Origin: Pleomorphomonas carboxyditropha
Lineage (GTDB): Bacteria > Pseudomonadota > Alphaproteobacteria > Rhizobiales > Pleomorphomonadaceae
DNA length: 64,000 nucleotides
Assembly: GCF_002770725.1 (NCBI RefSeq)
Contig: NZ_NQVN01000023.1
Span: 1-64,000, forward strand
Direction of reading: 5' to 3'
The stretch's first letter is position 1; each line of letters starts with the position of its first letter. The notes under the pieces are model-generated. The model saw only the letters and a program-made list of their open reading frames with translations. It was not told the DNA's origin and searched no databases. The translations under genes were made by a program, and so were the position numbers. This document shows positions 46,228 through 56,406 of the stretch, piece by piece.

Positions 46228-46362
46228 TTCAATCCTACCCAAGGCCCGGCGCTTTCGCATCGCATGAAACTTATGTAGCTGTTTCATATATATAATTCTG
46301 TCATCCTCCGCGAAGGCGGAGGACCTCGGGCCGGAGAGGGCGCGAGGGATATATCCGGCTCT
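46228..46362. repeat. Dispersed hairpin repeats: degenerate reverse copy and intact forward copy (TCCGC stem)
   Basis: A worn reverse copy (about 46230-46267, CCTACCCAAGGCCCGGCGCT then TTCGCATCGCATGA) is followed by an intact forward copy (46280-46362, GTCATCCTCCGCGAAGGCGG). They lie between parDE and the TetR gene. Confidence 0.8.
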
Positions 46363-46402
46363 CCCCTGCCATCAAAAGCCAATCGCCCGCCAGAAATTTC
46401 TC

Positions 46403-46431
46403 TTGATGAAGTACCGACTAGTTGGTATGTA
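46403..46431 (+). promoter_or_regulatory. Promoter with embedded TetR operator
   Basis: TTGATG (46403-46408), 17 bases, TATGTA (46426-46431). The near-perfect palindrome TACCGACTAGTTGGTA (46412-46427) occupies the spacer and touches the -10, so the TetR product likely represses its own operon by blocking RNA polymerase. Confidence 0.75.
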
Positions 46432-46450
46432 TTATTGCGAGGAGGACGCG

Positions 46451-47110
46451 ATGTCGAGACCCGCTGCCAGACCGGATGCCCGTTCCAGGCTGCTCGACGC
46501 CGCCCTCGCGGTGATCCGCGCCAAGGGCTATTCGGCAACCACGGTGGACGAGCTCTGCGCGGCGGCCGGGGTGACCAAGGGCGCCTTCTTCCATCATTTC
46601 CGCAGCAAGGACGAGCTCGGCGTCGCCGCGGCCGATCACTGGTCCGACACCACCGGCGCCCTGTTCGCCGGCGCGCCCTATCACCGGCACGCCGATCCGC
46701 TCGACCGCATCCTCGGCTATGTCGATTTCCGCAAAGCGCTGCTCGAGGGCGGCGTGCCGGATTTCACCTGCCTGGTCGGCACCATGGTGCAGGAGACCTA
46801 CGACAGCGTGCCGGCCATCCGCGACGCCTGCGACCGCAGCATCAGCGGCCATGCGGCGACGCTCGTGGCCGACATCGAGGCGGCGATGGCCGAGCGGGGC
46901 ATGACGCCCGAGTGGACGGCGCAGTCGCTCGCCCTGCATAGCCAGGCGGTGCTGCAGGGCGCGTTCATCCTCGCCAAGGCCAAGGGCGGGGCGGAGGTGG
47001 CCGCCGACAGCATCGACCACCTCAGGCGCTACATCGAATTGCTGTTCGGCCGGAGGCCGGAAAGCATCGACCGAGAGGGTCCGGCGAGGACGGTCGCCGG
47101 ACGGCTCTGA
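46451..47110 (+). CDS. TetR/AcrR family repressor (of VOC-GST operon)
   Basis: A 219-residue regulator. Helix-turn-helix at about residues 10-55: LLDAALAVIRAKGYSATTVD, ELCAAAGVTKGAFFHHFRSK, DEL. The C-terminal domain contains FTCLVGTMVQETYDSVPAIR, seen in a widespread AcrR subgroup that often sits before VOC or glutathione-transferase genes. GAGGAGG precedes the ATG at 46451. The palindrome at 46412-46427 is the likely operator. Confidence 0.89.
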   Translation: MSRPAARPDARSRLLDAALAVIRAKGYSATTVDELCAAAGVTKGAFFHHFRSKDELGVAAADHWSDTTGALFAGAPYHRHADPLDRILGYVDFRKALLEGGVPDFTCLVGTMVQETYDSVPAIRDACDRSISGHAATLVADIEAAMAERGMTPEWTAQSLALHSQAVLQGAFILAKAKGGAEVAADSIDHLRRYIELLFGRRPESIDREGPARTVAGRL

Positions 47111-47143
47111 AACGGCTTCGCGTTTCAAGAGGAGGAAACCGAC

Positions 47144-47629
47144 ATGACCGATCTCGTGACATGCCTGTGGTTCGACCACGGCGAAGCCCGCAAGGCGGCC
47201 GAGTTCTATGCCGCGACCTTTCCCGACAGCCACGTCGGCCGCGCCATGGCCGCCCCCGACGATTTTCCCGGCGGCCAGGAAGGCGCCGAGCTGACCGTGG
47301 AATTCACCGTGCTGGGGCGACCGTTCGTCGGCCTCAACGGCGGACCGCTTTTCACGCCGGACGAAGCGGTCAGCTTCATGGTGGTGACCGACAGCCAGGA
47401 GGAAACGGACCGCTACTGGAACGCGGTCGTCGGAAACGGCGGCGCTGAGAGCGAGTGCGGCTGGTGCAAGGACCGCTGGGGCTTTTCCTGGCAGATCACG
47501 CCGAAGCTGCTGCTCGACCTGACCGCCGGTCCCGACCGCGCCAAGGCGAAGCGCGTCTTCGACGCGATGATGACCATGCGCAAGATCGACATCGCGGCGC
47601 TGGAACAGGCGGCGGCCGCCGGTCCGTGA
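47144..47629 (+). CDS. VOC/PhnB-like protein (glyoxalase fold)
   Basis: A 161-residue protein of the PhnB-like vicinal-oxygen-chelate family: [20 protein letters not shown] at the N-terminus, [40 protein letters not shown], then [20 protein letters not shown]. The function within the fold is open (isomerase, thiol transferase or binding protein). It is co-directional with the TetR gene upstream and the GST gene 21 bases downstream. Confidence 0.85.
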   Translation: MTDLVTCLWFDHGEARKAAEFYAATFPDSHVGRAMAAPDDFPGGQEGAELTVEFTVLGRPFVGLNGGPLFTPDEAVSFMVVTDSQEETDRYWNAVVGNGGAESECGWCKDRWGFSWQITPKLLLDLTAGPDRAKAKRVFDAMMTMRKIDIAALEQAAAAGP

Positions 47630-47650
47630 CGCGAGCCGGGGGAGGCTTCG

Positions 47651-48298
47651 ATGATCCCGACCATCACCGCCTTCGAGCGCTCGCCCGACGGCGGCAAGGG
47701 ACTGGCGCGCGACATGCGCGTGCGCTGGGCGCTGGAGGAGGCGGGCCAGCCCTACGAGGTTCGGCTCGTTTCCTTCCGGGCGATGAAGGAGGCGGCGCAT
47801 CTCACGCTGCACCCCTTCGGCCAGATTCCCACCTATGAGGACGGCGGCCTCGTGCTGTTCGAGACGGGATCGATCGTTCTGCATATCGCCGAGCAGGATG
47901 CGAACCTGCTGCCGAGGGCGGCGAAGCCGAGGGCGCGGGCGATCACCTGGATGTTCGCGGCGCTCAACACGGTGGAGCCGCCGATCCTCGATCGCGAGAC
48001 CACCTGGCTGCTCGAACGCGAGACATCCTGGGGCGCCGAGCGCCTGCGTCTCACCGAGGACCGCATCCGCGTCCGGCTGTCCCAGCTTGCCGCCCGGCTC
48101 GGCGACGCCGAATGGCTGGACGGCGCGTTCAGCGCCGGCGACCTGATGATGGCGTCGGTGCTGCTCCGCCTGGCGGACTCGTCCGCCATGCTCGGCGAAT
48201 TCCCCAATCTCGCCGCCTACGTCGCCCGCGCCGAAGCCCGCCCCGCCTACCAGCGCGCCTTCGCCGCCCAGCTGGCGGTGTTCAGGGAGGGGGCGTGA
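47651..48298 (+). CDS. Glutathione S-transferase family protein
   Basis: A 215-residue GST. The thioredoxin-like N-terminal domain has MRVRWALEEAGQPYEVRLVS and the glutathione-binding HPFGQIPTYEDGGLVLFETG (cis-Pro and E-[ST] pair). The helical C-terminal domain has DGAFSAGDLMMASVLLRLAD (the S-x-x-D hydrophobic staple). It closes the TetR-VOC-GST unit, which suggests detoxification of an electrophile. Confidence 0.9.
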   Translation: MIPTITAFERSPDGGKGLARDMRVRWALEEAGQPYEVRLVSFRAMKEAAHLTLHPFGQIPTYEDGGLVLFETGSIVLHIAEQDANLLPRAAKPRARAITWMFAALNTVEPPILDRETTWLLERETSWGAERLRLTEDRIRVRLSQLAARLGDAEWLDGAFSAGDLMMASVLLRLADSSAMLGEFPNLAAYVARAEARPAYQRAFAAQLAVFREGA

Positions 48299-48349
48299 CA
48301 GGTTCTGGAGAGTGGTGGCGGGAGAAGCGTCCTATGCTAGGATATCTCC

Positions 48350-48556
48350 ATGAAACAGCGCTCCTCCAAGCTTCCGCCGGTCTCCGCCAGCAGCGGTGTC
48401 GTGCTGGGCCGATCCGCCTTCCGGCAAATCAGCGCCGTCGAGGGCATCAAGCTGTCGAAGGAATCGGAAACGCTGTTCTCCGACTTTGACAGGCAAGGAC
48501 TTTCGGCCGAGGAACGGCGCCGGGCTCTTCTGGAGAGGCATGCCAGGAAGGCTTGA
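48350..48556 (+). CDS. Fic antitoxin-like small protein
   Basis: A 68-residue protein overlapping the start of the Fic gene (TTGA at 48553-48556). The segment FRQISAVEGIKLSKESETLF resembles the inhibitory helix of class I Fic antitoxins; Glu31-Gly32 would block ATP binding by the toxin. The serine (Ser28) is three, not four, residues before the glutamate, which departs from the usual [ST]xxxE[GN] pattern. The C-terminus FDRQGLSAEERRRALLERHA is characteristic of this small-protein family. Confidence 0.75.
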   Translation: MKQRSSKLPPVSASSGVVLGRSAFRQISAVEGIKLSKESETLFSDFDRQGLSAEERRRALLERHARKA

Positions 48557-49149
48557 TCCAGGTGTTCTACGACGCCGTGCCCGATCCCTACTGTTATGCC
48601 GGAACGACGGTCCTCAAGAATCGCCTTGGGCTTAGAGATCAAGCAGCGCTGGACGCCTTCGAACACGAATTGACGGCCCAGCGGTTTGACGAGCCCTTAC
48701 CGGCTGGGCGCCTGAGCGTCCGGCACTATCAGGCCCTTCATAGGCATCTTTTCCAAGATGTGTATTCATGGGCCGGGCGGTTCCGGACTGTTCGAATTTC
48801 CAAGGCGGGAAGCATGTTCTGCTATCCGGAGCATATCGCTTCGGAAATGCGCAAACTGTTCCTCGACCTCAAGAACCAAGACCTGTTTCGCGGCCTGACG
48901 CCTGGGGAATTTGCCGACCGCGCCGCCCATTTCCTTGCCGACCTCAACGCCATTCATGCCTTTCGTGAGGGTAACGGACGAACGCAGCTCGTGTTCTTCA
49001 CAGTCCTGGCGTTGCAGGCGGGCCATCCCCTTGATCTCGACGCGCTCGATCCGGAGGCCTTTCTTGCGGCCATGGTGAAGAGCTTCCGGGGCGATGAAGC
49101 AGCCCTGAATAGCGCGGTAAGCCGTCTCGTCAGGTCGAATAGGAAATGA
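48553..49149 (+). CDS. fic: Fic family protein (AMPylating toxin)
   Basis: A 198-residue single-domain Fic protein, expected to transfer AMP to a target hydroxyl. The catalytic loop is HAFREGNGRT at 135-144 (His135, conserved Asn and Arg). The beta-hairpin flap lies around RFRTVRISKAGSMFCYPEHI. The start is TTG at 48553, overlapping the antitoxin TGA, so translation is coupled to the antitoxin. The HAF in place of HPF is a common variant. Likely targets are gyrase/topo IV-type enzymes as in other VbhT/FicT-like toxins (inference). Confidence 0.88.
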   Translation: MIQVFYDAVPDPYCYAGTTVLKNRLGLRDQAALDAFEHELTAQRFDEPLPAGRLSVRHYQALHRHLFQDVYSWAGRFRTVRISKAGSMFCYPEHIASEMRKLFLDLKNQDLFRGLTPGEFADRAAHFLADLNAIHAFREGNGRTQLVFFTVLALQAGHPLDLDALDPEAFLAAMVKSFRGDEAALNSAVSRLVRSNRK

Positions 49150-49342
49150 GCTTTTGAGCGTTGGCCAAGTCGATGTGAGTTTCCGGCAGTAACTCCTGGC
49201 CGCATTTCCTGATGGGCTTTAGTGGTCCGCCTCCGCCGCCCGCCCGGCTCGAACCGGCGCTGCCGGCGGGGGAGGGGGCAGCCGCGTTCTCGAGGAAACG
49301 AATCCCTCGGCCGGCAGCCGGCAGATTGTGCGACGCGGCTCT

Positions 49343-50230
49343 TCACCCGGCCGCCGCGCGATAGTCGTCGGCCAGTTGGCCGATGGAGGGATGCCGCGCC
49401 AGGGTTTCGGGGCGGGATATGATGCCGATGTCCCAAGACAGGTCCGGCTCGACGAGGGGCAGGCGGACGGTTTTTCGCAGGGCGGATTCCGGGATCAGGC
49501 CCCTGACGAAAACGAACGCCGCCTCGTTGTCGGCCACCAGGTCGTAGGCGACGTTGAGGTCGTGGCTGATGCGCGTCCGGATGGTCGGCGTCAGGCCGTC
49601 GCGGCGGAAGCGGGCCATGAGCTGGGCCTGCATCCTGAAGCTGTCGTCGAGCATCACCTGCGGATAGCGGGCGACGTCGGCGAGGCGGAGGCCCGCCTTG
49701 CCGGCCAGCGGGTGGCCGGCGCCGACCAGCACGACATAGTCGTCGCGATAAAGGCTGAGGTAGGCTAGGCCCTTGTCGGTTCCGGGGTTGATGGTGATGG
49801 CGAAATCGAGCGAGCCGTCCACCACCGACGCCTCGCAGTCGCTGTCGGAATGCTCGGCCATGTCGAGGTGCAGGTCCTCGTAGCCGGCGATCAGCCGCAT
49901 GATGCGCTCGACGCCGAGGCTGAACAGCGTGCCCGGCGAGAAGCCCATCTTCAACTGGGTCTTGCGCATCTTGGGGTTGGCGCCGATGCCGTCCCGGATC
50001 TCCGCGGCGGTGCCGAGGATCAGCTCGGCCTTTTCCCTGAGGCGCAGCCCTCTTTCGGTCGGGATCATGCCGCGCGCCGTGCGGAGGAACAGCCGGACGC
50101 CCAGCTCCTCCTCCAGCATGATGATCTTGCGGCTCACCGCCTGCTGGGTCACGCAAAGGCCCTCGGCGGCGCGGGTGAGCGTTCCGACGCGGTAGACCTC
50201 CATGAAGTATCTGAGCGAATCGAAATCCAA
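49343..50230 (-). CDS. LysR family transcriptional regulator
   Basis: A 295-residue regulator. The N-terminal helix-turn-helix is [20 protein letters not shown] and [20 protein letters not shown], followed by the periplasmic-binding-like effector domain ([50 protein letters not shown]). A TTG at 50230 (LDFDSLRYF) gives the normal length; the longer frame upstream is arginine-rich and does not look native. It is divergent from the chemoreceptor gene and may control it or itself. The 193 bases downstream of its stop (49150-49342) hold no feature I recognise. Confidence 0.86.
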   Translation of the reverse strand: MDFDSLRYFMEVYRVGTLTRAAEGLCVTQQAVSRKIIMLEEELGVRLFLRTARGMIPTERGLRLREKAELILGTAAEIRDGIGANPKMRKTQLKMGFSPGTLFSLGVERIMRLIAGYEDLHLDMAEHSDSDCEASVVDGSLDFAITINPGTDKGLAYLSLYRDDYVVLVGAGHPLAGKAGLRLADVARYPQVMLDDSFRMQAQLMARFRRDGLTPTIRTRISHDLNVAYDLVADNEAAFVFVRGLIPESALRKTVRLPLVEPDLSWDIGIISRPETLARHPSIGQLADDYRAAAG

Positions 50231-50492
50231 GAACCCGCCTCGCTCCCCGGGGTGTCGGTGCGTCTGCCGAGGGAGCATAGCCGAGATCGGCGCCGCGGCA
50301 AAACGTCCGTCGGGCGTGGATCGCCGGCGCGTCTTCCTCATGCGAGCCCGCATCGCCCGGAAAAATGCGCCGGGCCGTTCAGGCCGGCGCTTGCCTGAAC
50401 GAAAATTTAAGTCCGCCGATCTAGCAATTATTCCCGGTCGCAATCAAAGGGAAGACACTCGCCTTGGTCGTTTGGACTGGGAAGGAAAGACC

Positions 50493-51782
50493 ATGTTCGG
50501 ATTGAGCGGAAAACGGGAAAAGCTGCAGCCGTCCATCGCGGAGATCGTCTCCATCGCCATGGATTCTTCGGCGTCCGGAATGTACGTCAACTGCCTCGCC
50601 CCGGAGCGGGAGGGGCTGGTCTACGCCAACAGGAGCTTCCTGGACGGCATCGGCTATCCGTCCCTCGAAGCGCTCAGGGGGCGCCCCATCGGCACGCTGT
50701 TCGCCGATGTCCAGTACGGCGGCCAGCCGCTGCCCGAATTCGTCGCGATGGTGGAGGCGGCCATCCAGCAGCACGGCAAGTGGTCCGGCCCGGCCATCTA
50801 CAAGACCTTCCAGGGCGGCACCTTCGGCGTGCTGGGCGACGTGTCCCTGGCGGTGGTCGAGGGGGTTCCCTACGCCTGCGCCGTCTTCCGGGACATCGCC
50901 AACAGCGAGGCCAACTTCGCCCGCAACCGCCAGCTCCAGGAGCTGACCGGCACGTTCCGGCACGGCATCGGCGGCGTCGCCGAAACCGTGATGGAGTCGG
51001 CCGCCTCGCTCCGGGAAACCGCCGAAAAGCTGATCGGCCAGGCCCGGCACACCAGCGGCGAGACCTCGGCGCTGGCCTCGCTCACCGACCGGACGGCCGG
51101 CAACGTGCGCTCGGTGGCGGCCGCCACCGAGGAGCTCTCGTCGTCGATCGGCGAAATCGGCCGCCAGGTCGCCCTGTCGGCCGAAGTCGCCCGGGAGGCG
51201 TCCGGACAGGCGGAATCCACCACCACCGTCGTCGGCAACCTCGCCGCGTCGGCGGCGCGCATCGGCGACGTCATCCGGCTGATCCAGGAAATCGCCGAGC
51301 AGACCAATCTCCTGGCGCTCAACGCCACCATCGAGGCGGCGCGGGCCGGCGAGGCCGGCAAGGGCTTCGCCGTGGTCGCCGCCGAGGTGAAGACCCTGGC
51401 CAACCAGACGGCGCGCGCCACCGAGGACATCTCCACCCAGGTGTCGGGCATTCAGGACGCGACGACCGAAACCGTCTCGGCGATCCGCACCGTCGCCGCG
51501 ACGATCGGCCGCATCAACGAGATCTCGTCGTCGATCGCGGCGGCCGTCCAGCAGCAGTCCGACGCCGCGCGGGAGATCGCCGACAACGTCGTCCAGGCGT
51601 CGGACGGCGCCGAGAGCATCAGCGGCGCCCTGAAGAACCTGGAGACGGCGGCGCACGAGACCGAGCTGGCGGCCTCGGCCGTCAGCGAGAGATCGGCGGA
51701 CCTGTCCACCCAGTCGGATACGCTCAACAGGCAGGCCCAGGGCTTCCTCGAGGCGCTCGGCAACAGCTACCAGGCGCTGTGA
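50493..51782 (+). CDS. Soluble PAS-containing methyl-accepting chemotaxis protein
   Basis: A 429-residue cytoplasmic chemoreceptor with no membrane segment. A PAS domain (about residues 20-135; [36 protein letters not shown]) is followed by a signalling coiled coil with the hallmark hairpin [40 protein letters not shown]. It probably reads a cytosolic or redox signal and talks to a CheA/CheW complex encoded elsewhere. GGAAGGAAAG precedes the ATG at 50493. Confidence 0.92.
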   Translation: MFGLSGKREKLQPSIAEIVSIAMDSSASGMYVNCLAPEREGLVYANRSFLDGIGYPSLEALRGRPIGTLFADVQYGGQPLPEFVAMVEAAIQQHGKWSGPAIYKTFQGGTFGVLGDVSLAVVEGVPYACAVFRDIANSEANFARNRQLQELTGTFRHGIGGVAETVMESAASLRETAEKLIGQARHTSGETSALASLTDRTAGNVRSVAAATEELSSSIGEIGRQVALSAEVAREASGQAESTTTVVGNLAASAARIGDVIRLIQEIAEQTNLLALNATIEAARAGEAGKGFAVVAAEVKTLANQTARATEDISTQVSGIQDATTETVSAIRTVAATIGRINEISSSIAAAVQQQSDAAREIADNVVQASDGAESISGALKNLETAAHETELAASAVSERSADLSTQSDTLNRQAQGFLEALGNSYQAL

Positions 51783-51796
51783 CGGCCGATGGCGGC

Positions 51797-52942
<1,146 letters not shown>

Positions 52943-52961
52943 GATGTTCTCCCGAAAATGG

Positions 52962-54911
52962 TCAGAGCTGGAAGGCGGTCTGGTAGCCGGTCTCGAGCGC
53001 GTTGCGGATGCGGCCGGGCTTGGCGGCGTCGCCGAGCAGGAACACCCGGTCGAAGGCGCCGGTGAGATGCTCCATCGGCACCGGCGTCGGGCGGTTGCCG
53101 AGCGACAGCACGTAGCGGTCGAAATCGAAGGTGCGCGTCTCGCCGGTGTCGCGCTGCTCGAACACCGCCTGCCGGCCGTCGATGCCGACGAGGCGGTGGC
53201 CGGCGTAGAAATCGACGTCATGCGTCTTGAGGTGGGCCATGATGTCCAGGAGGTTCTGGAAATAGAGCCCCGGCCCAATGGCGTCGGCCATCTCGAAGAC
53301 GGTGACCTCGTTGCCGCCGTTGGCCAGCAGCTCCGCCGTCTCGATGCCGGTCATGCCCGAGCCGATCACCGCCACCTTGCTGTCGGCGATCTTCGCCTGG
53401 CCCGACAGCACGTCCGTCGCCGTCACCGTGATGTCGGAGCGCTTGAGATTGGGCGGCAGGAAAGGCTCGGAGCCGGCGGCCACCAGGACGGCGTAGGGCT
53501 TCAGGGCGGCGAGGCTCTCGACGGTCGCCTCCTCGCCCAGGCGGACCTCGACGCCGGCCGCCTCCACCTGGTGCACCAGCCAGTCGAGCAGCCAGCCGAT
53601 CTTCTCCTTGCCCGGCGGCACCTCAGCCAGCAGCAACTGGCCGCCGAGCCGGTCCTGCTTCTCGAAGATCACCGGCCGGAACTTGCGCCGGGCGAGGATG
53701 CGCGCCGCCTCCAGCCCGGCCGGACCGCCGCCGATCACCGCCACCACACGGCCGTCGCCGTCCTCCGGCATGTCGCCGTAGCGGATCTCGCGGCCGGCCT
53801 CGATGTTGATGGCGCAGCGGCAGGGCAGGTGGGTGAAGTCGGCCGAGATCAGCGTCTCCATGCAGAACAGGCAGGAGATGCAGCGGCGGATGTCGTCGAT
53901 CCGCCCCTCCTTCGCCTTGTTGGCCCATTCGGGATCGGCGAAATGCTGGCGGGCGGAGCCGACGAAATCGAGCTTGCCTTCCTCGAGCACCTTGTCGGCG
54001 AAGGCCGGGTCGCGGATGGCGGCGACGCCGATCACCGGTACCTTCACCGCCTTCTTGACCGCCTCGGACAGGTAGAGCTTCCAGCCCTCTCCGTAGGAGG
54101 TCGGCTCCCAGGCGACGCTCATGGTCTCGTAGATGCCGGCGCTGACGTCGATGGCGTCGACGCCGAGCTTCTCCAGTTCCTGGGCGATGCGGACGCCGTC
54201 CTCGAGCTTCAGGCTCGGCTGGCCTTCGACGAACTCGTCGACGGACAGGCGCACCACCAGCGGGAAATCCGGGCCGCAGGCGCGGCGGATGGCCTCGACG
54301 ATCTCGGCCAGGAAGCGCAGGCGGTTGTCGAAACTGCCGCCGTAGCGGTCGTCGCGCCGGTTGGTGTAGGGGCTGAGGAATTCGTTGACGAGATAGCCGT
54401 GGGCGCCGTGCACCTCGACGCCGTCGAGCCCGGCCTTTTTCAGGCGGAGCGCCGCGGCGGCGAACTTGCCGACCATGTCCTCCACCTCGGCGGTGGTCAT
54501 CGCCGCCGTCGGCTGGTGGACGACGCCGCATTCGGTGACCGACGGCGCCAGCATCGGCAGGTTCTCGTTGATGGCGCTGACGCCCTGCCGGCCGGGGTGG
54601 TAGATCTGGCCGATGATCCGGGCATCATGGGCGTGGACGCTGTCGGCCAGCCGTTCGAGGCCGGCGATGAAGCGGTCGTCGGCGGCGGCGATCTGGTGGG
54701 TGTTGCCCTTGCCGCGCCGGTAGTCGACGATCATGCATTCGGTGAAGATCAGGCCGACGCCGCCCTTGGCGCGCGCCGTATAGAAGGCGATATCGGCCTC
54801 GGACACCGAACCGTCGGCATTGGCCAGGTAGTTGCCCATCGGCGACATGACCACGCGGTTCTTGAGTTCGAGCGTGCCGATGCGTCCCTTCGAGAAAAGA
54901 TGCGTGAACAT
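52962..54911 (-). CDS. FadH/old-yellow-enzyme type NAD(P)H:flavin oxidoreductase
   Basis: A 649-residue Fe-S flavoprotein of the 2,4-dienoyl-CoA reductase / trimethylamine dehydrogenase family. The N-terminal TIM barrel binds FMN (MSPMGNYLANADGSVSEADI; YHPGRQGVS; EVHGAHGYLVNEFLSPYTNR). The iron-sulfur site is CISCLFCMETL with a further Cys before RCAINIEAG. The C-terminal half has an FAD site (VAVIGGGPAGLEAARILARR) and an NAD(P)H site (VAVIGSGMTGIETAELLANG). The start at 54911 has AGAGGA upstream. With the downstream alcohol dehydrogenase it may reduce an unsaturated carbonyl compound. Confidence 0.92.
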   Translation of the reverse strand: MFTHLFSKGRIGTLELKNRVVMSPMGNYLANADGSVSEADIAFYTARAKGGVGLIFTECMIVDYRRGKGNTHQIAAADDRFIAGLERLADSVHAHDARIIGQIYHPGRQGVSAINENLPMLAPSVTECGVVHQPTAAMTTAEVEDMVGKFAAAALRLKKAGLDGVEVHGAHGYLVNEFLSPYTNRRDDRYGGSFDNRLRFLAEIVEAIRRACGPDFPLVVRLSVDEFVEGQPSLKLEDGVRIAQELEKLGVDAIDVSAGIYETMSVAWEPTSYGEGWKLYLSEAVKKAVKVPVIGVAAIRDPAFADKVLEEGKLDFVGSARQHFADPEWANKAKEGRIDDIRRCISCLFCMETLISADFTHLPCRCAINIEAGREIRYGDMPEDGDGRVVAVIGGGPAGLEAARILARRKFRPVIFEKQDRLGGQLLLAEVPPGKEKIGWLLDWLVHQVEAAGVEVRLGEEATVESLAALKPYAVLVAAGSEPFLPPNLKRSDITVTATDVLSGQAKIADSKVAVIGSGMTGIETAELLANGGNEVTVFEMADAIGPGLYFQNLLDIMAHLKTHDVDFYAGHRLVGIDGRQAVFEQRDTGETRTFDFDRYVLSLGNRPTPVPMEHLTGAFDRVFLLGDAAKPGRIRNALETGYQTAFQL

Positions 54912-55154
54912 CCTGCGTCCTCTGTAGTTTCCTTGAGATAATTCCGGTCGCGACGGCGGGTAATTACTCATGGAGGCGGCCTGAATTTGCCAAGATAAGT
55001 CATTATGCTTACGCTTTTCAGGCGGATTCATAGGTGATCAGACAGCACGAATGCCGGATAGACTGCAAACACAATTGTTTTGTGCCTGCCACAACGCGGA
55101 TTTGTATACATATTACATGAGTTTTTGGGTGAGGATACTTGGGGCGGATGCCGC
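54912..55154. other. Intergenic stretch with little recognisable content
   Basis: This 243-base gap is less GC-rich than the genes around it. A small dyad, CACAATTGTTTTGTG, lies at about 55069-55083. No gene or clear promoter was seen apart from the VapBC promoter that starts at 55155. Confidence 0.4.
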
Positions 55155-55193
55155 TTGAACGGTTTGGCACTAGTGATATATGATATGCATATC
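55155..55193 (+). promoter_or_regulatory. vapBC promoter with palindromic operator
   Basis: TTGAAC (55155-55160), 18 bases, TATGAT (55179-55184). The perfect palindrome GATATGCATATC (55182-55193) overlaps the -10 and the start site, as expected for VapB-VapC autorepression. Confidence 0.65.
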
Positions 55194-55207
55194 AGATGGA
55201 GATGAAG

Positions 55208-55420
55208 ATGCGGGCGCTGGTCGATATTCCCGACGACATGGTCGAAAAGCTGAACGCCCTGTCGCGCGAGCGGGGCGTCTCGAGGGCGTCGCTGATCCGG
55301 GCGGCGCTGTCCCGCCTGGTCGACGAAGCGCAGACGAGCGACGTCGACGCGGCCTTCGGCCTCTGGCGCGGCGGCGAGGACGGCCTCGCCTACCAGGAGC
55401 GGATGCGTTCGGAATGGTGA
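55208..55420 (+). CDS. vapB: VapB-type ribbon-helix-helix antitoxin
   Basis: A 70-residue antitoxin: MRALVDIPDDMVEKLNALSR, ERGVSRASLIRAALSRLVDE (ribbon-helix-helix), then a tail with FGLWRGGEDGLAYQERMRSE, which should block the toxin's active site. The ATG at 55208 has GGAG 6 bases upstream; ATGs at 55196 and 55202 are alternatives. Its TGA overlaps the toxin's first codons. Confidence 0.87.
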   Translation: MRALVDIPDDMVEKLNALSRERGVSRASLIRAALSRLVDEAQTSDVDAAFGLWRGGEDGLAYQERMRSEW

Positions 55421-55785
55421 AGCCCGTCTTCGACAGTTGCATCCTGATCGACTATCTTCAGGGCGTTCCGGAAGCCCGCGAGGAACTGAGGCGCTATGAC
55501 CGCAGCGCCATCAGCATCGTCACCTGGATGGAGGTGATGGTCGGCGCCGACGCGAGCGTCGAGGCGGCGACGCGGGCCTTTCTCGCCGCCTTCGAAACGA
55601 TCGGCGTCGACGCGGAGATCGCCGAGCGGGCGGTGGTCCTCCGGCGCGGATCGCGCATCCGCCTGCCCGACGCGATCATCAAGGCGACGGCCGATGTGGC
55701 CGGGGCCTTGCTCGTCACGCGCAACAGCCGGGATTTCCCGCCGGATATGCCCGGCGTGCGGATTCCCTATGGGCTGAAGGGGTGA
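55414..55785 (+). CDS. vapC: VapC-type PIN domain ribonuclease toxin
   Basis: A 123-residue PIN toxin that would cleave RNA. Metal-binding acids: Asp7 (FDSCILIDYL), Glu40 (VTWMEVMVG), Asp86 (RLPDAIIKATA) and the C-terminal N-x-x-D (TRNSRDFP). The ATG at 55414 lies inside the last codons of vapB, so production is coupled. Confidence 0.9.
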   Translation: MVKPVFDSCILIDYLQGVPEAREELRRYDRSAISIVTWMEVMVGADASVEAATRAFLAAFETIGVDAEIAERAVVLRRGSRIRLPDAIIKATADVAGALLVTRNSRDFPPDMPGVRIPYGLKG

Positions 55786-55814
55786 GGCAGGGAGCGCCGG
55801 TGCCGGTTCACGGG

Positions 55815-55992
55815 GCGCCCTATATCCGCCGCCCGCTCCGTCCTGCCCGAGGTCCTGCGCCTTCGCGCAGGATGATAGTTTGGTGGAGAGGGGTGGTGCG
55901 CTATCCGATTGTTTCATCTCTATAAATTGTCATCCTGCGCGAAGGCGCAGGACCTCGGGCAGGAAAGGGCGAGGGGGGTGTATAGGGCGCCC
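55815..55992. repeat. Dispersed hairpin repeats, diverging pair (TGCGC stem)
   Basis: Reverse copy 55815-55876 and forward copy 55908-55992, with GCTATCCGATTGTTTCATCT between them. They fill the gap between vapC and the HlyU gene. Confidence 0.88.
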
Positions 55993-56121
55993 TGCCACGG
56001 GCGAGCCGTTGAAGGACCGGCATCCAACCGCTTGGCCGAACGGCTGAGTTTCAGCCGTCCGCCTTGCCCTCCCTGGCGCCTCGCATTATTGCTTGGGACA
56101 CGCCTCAGAGGAGAGAAGTCC

Positions 56122-56406
56122 ATGTCGTTCCTGAAAAAACTGTTCGGCCTCGGTGACAGCGCGCCGGCGGCGGAAAAGCCGGCCGAGACGCAGGACTACA
56201 AGGGCTTCAAGATCGCCGCGACGCCGTTCAAGGCCGAGGGGCAGTGGCAGCTTTGCGGCGTGGTCAGCCTGGAGGAGAACGGCGTCACGCGCGAGCACCG
56301 GTTCATCCGCGCCGACAAGTTCAGCGATCCCGACACGGCCAAGGACATGGCCTTCGAGAAGGGCCGGCTGATCGTCGACCAACTGGGCAAGTCGGTCTTC
56401 GAATGA
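56122..56406 (+). CDS. HlyU family protein
   Basis: A 94-residue small protein of the HlyU family: MSFLKKLFGLGD at the N-terminus, YKGFKIAATPFKAEGQWQLC in the middle, GVTREHRFIRADKF and the C-terminal KGRLIVDQLGKSVF. Some members are described as transcriptional activators, but no DNA-binding helix is evident here, so the role is unclear. GAGGAGAG precedes the start. Its stop overlaps the thioesterase start (ATGA at 56403-56406). Confidence 0.83.
   Translation: MSFLKKLFGLGDSAPAAEKPAETQDYKGFKIAATPFKAEGQWQLCGVVSLEENGVTREHRFIRADKFSDPDTAKDMAFEKGRLIVDQLGKSVFE

Noticed and set aside
49253-49270. GGCTCGAACCGGCG resembling a tRNA T-arm on the minus strand
   Set aside because: No acceptor stem, anticodon arm or D-arm could be drawn around it.
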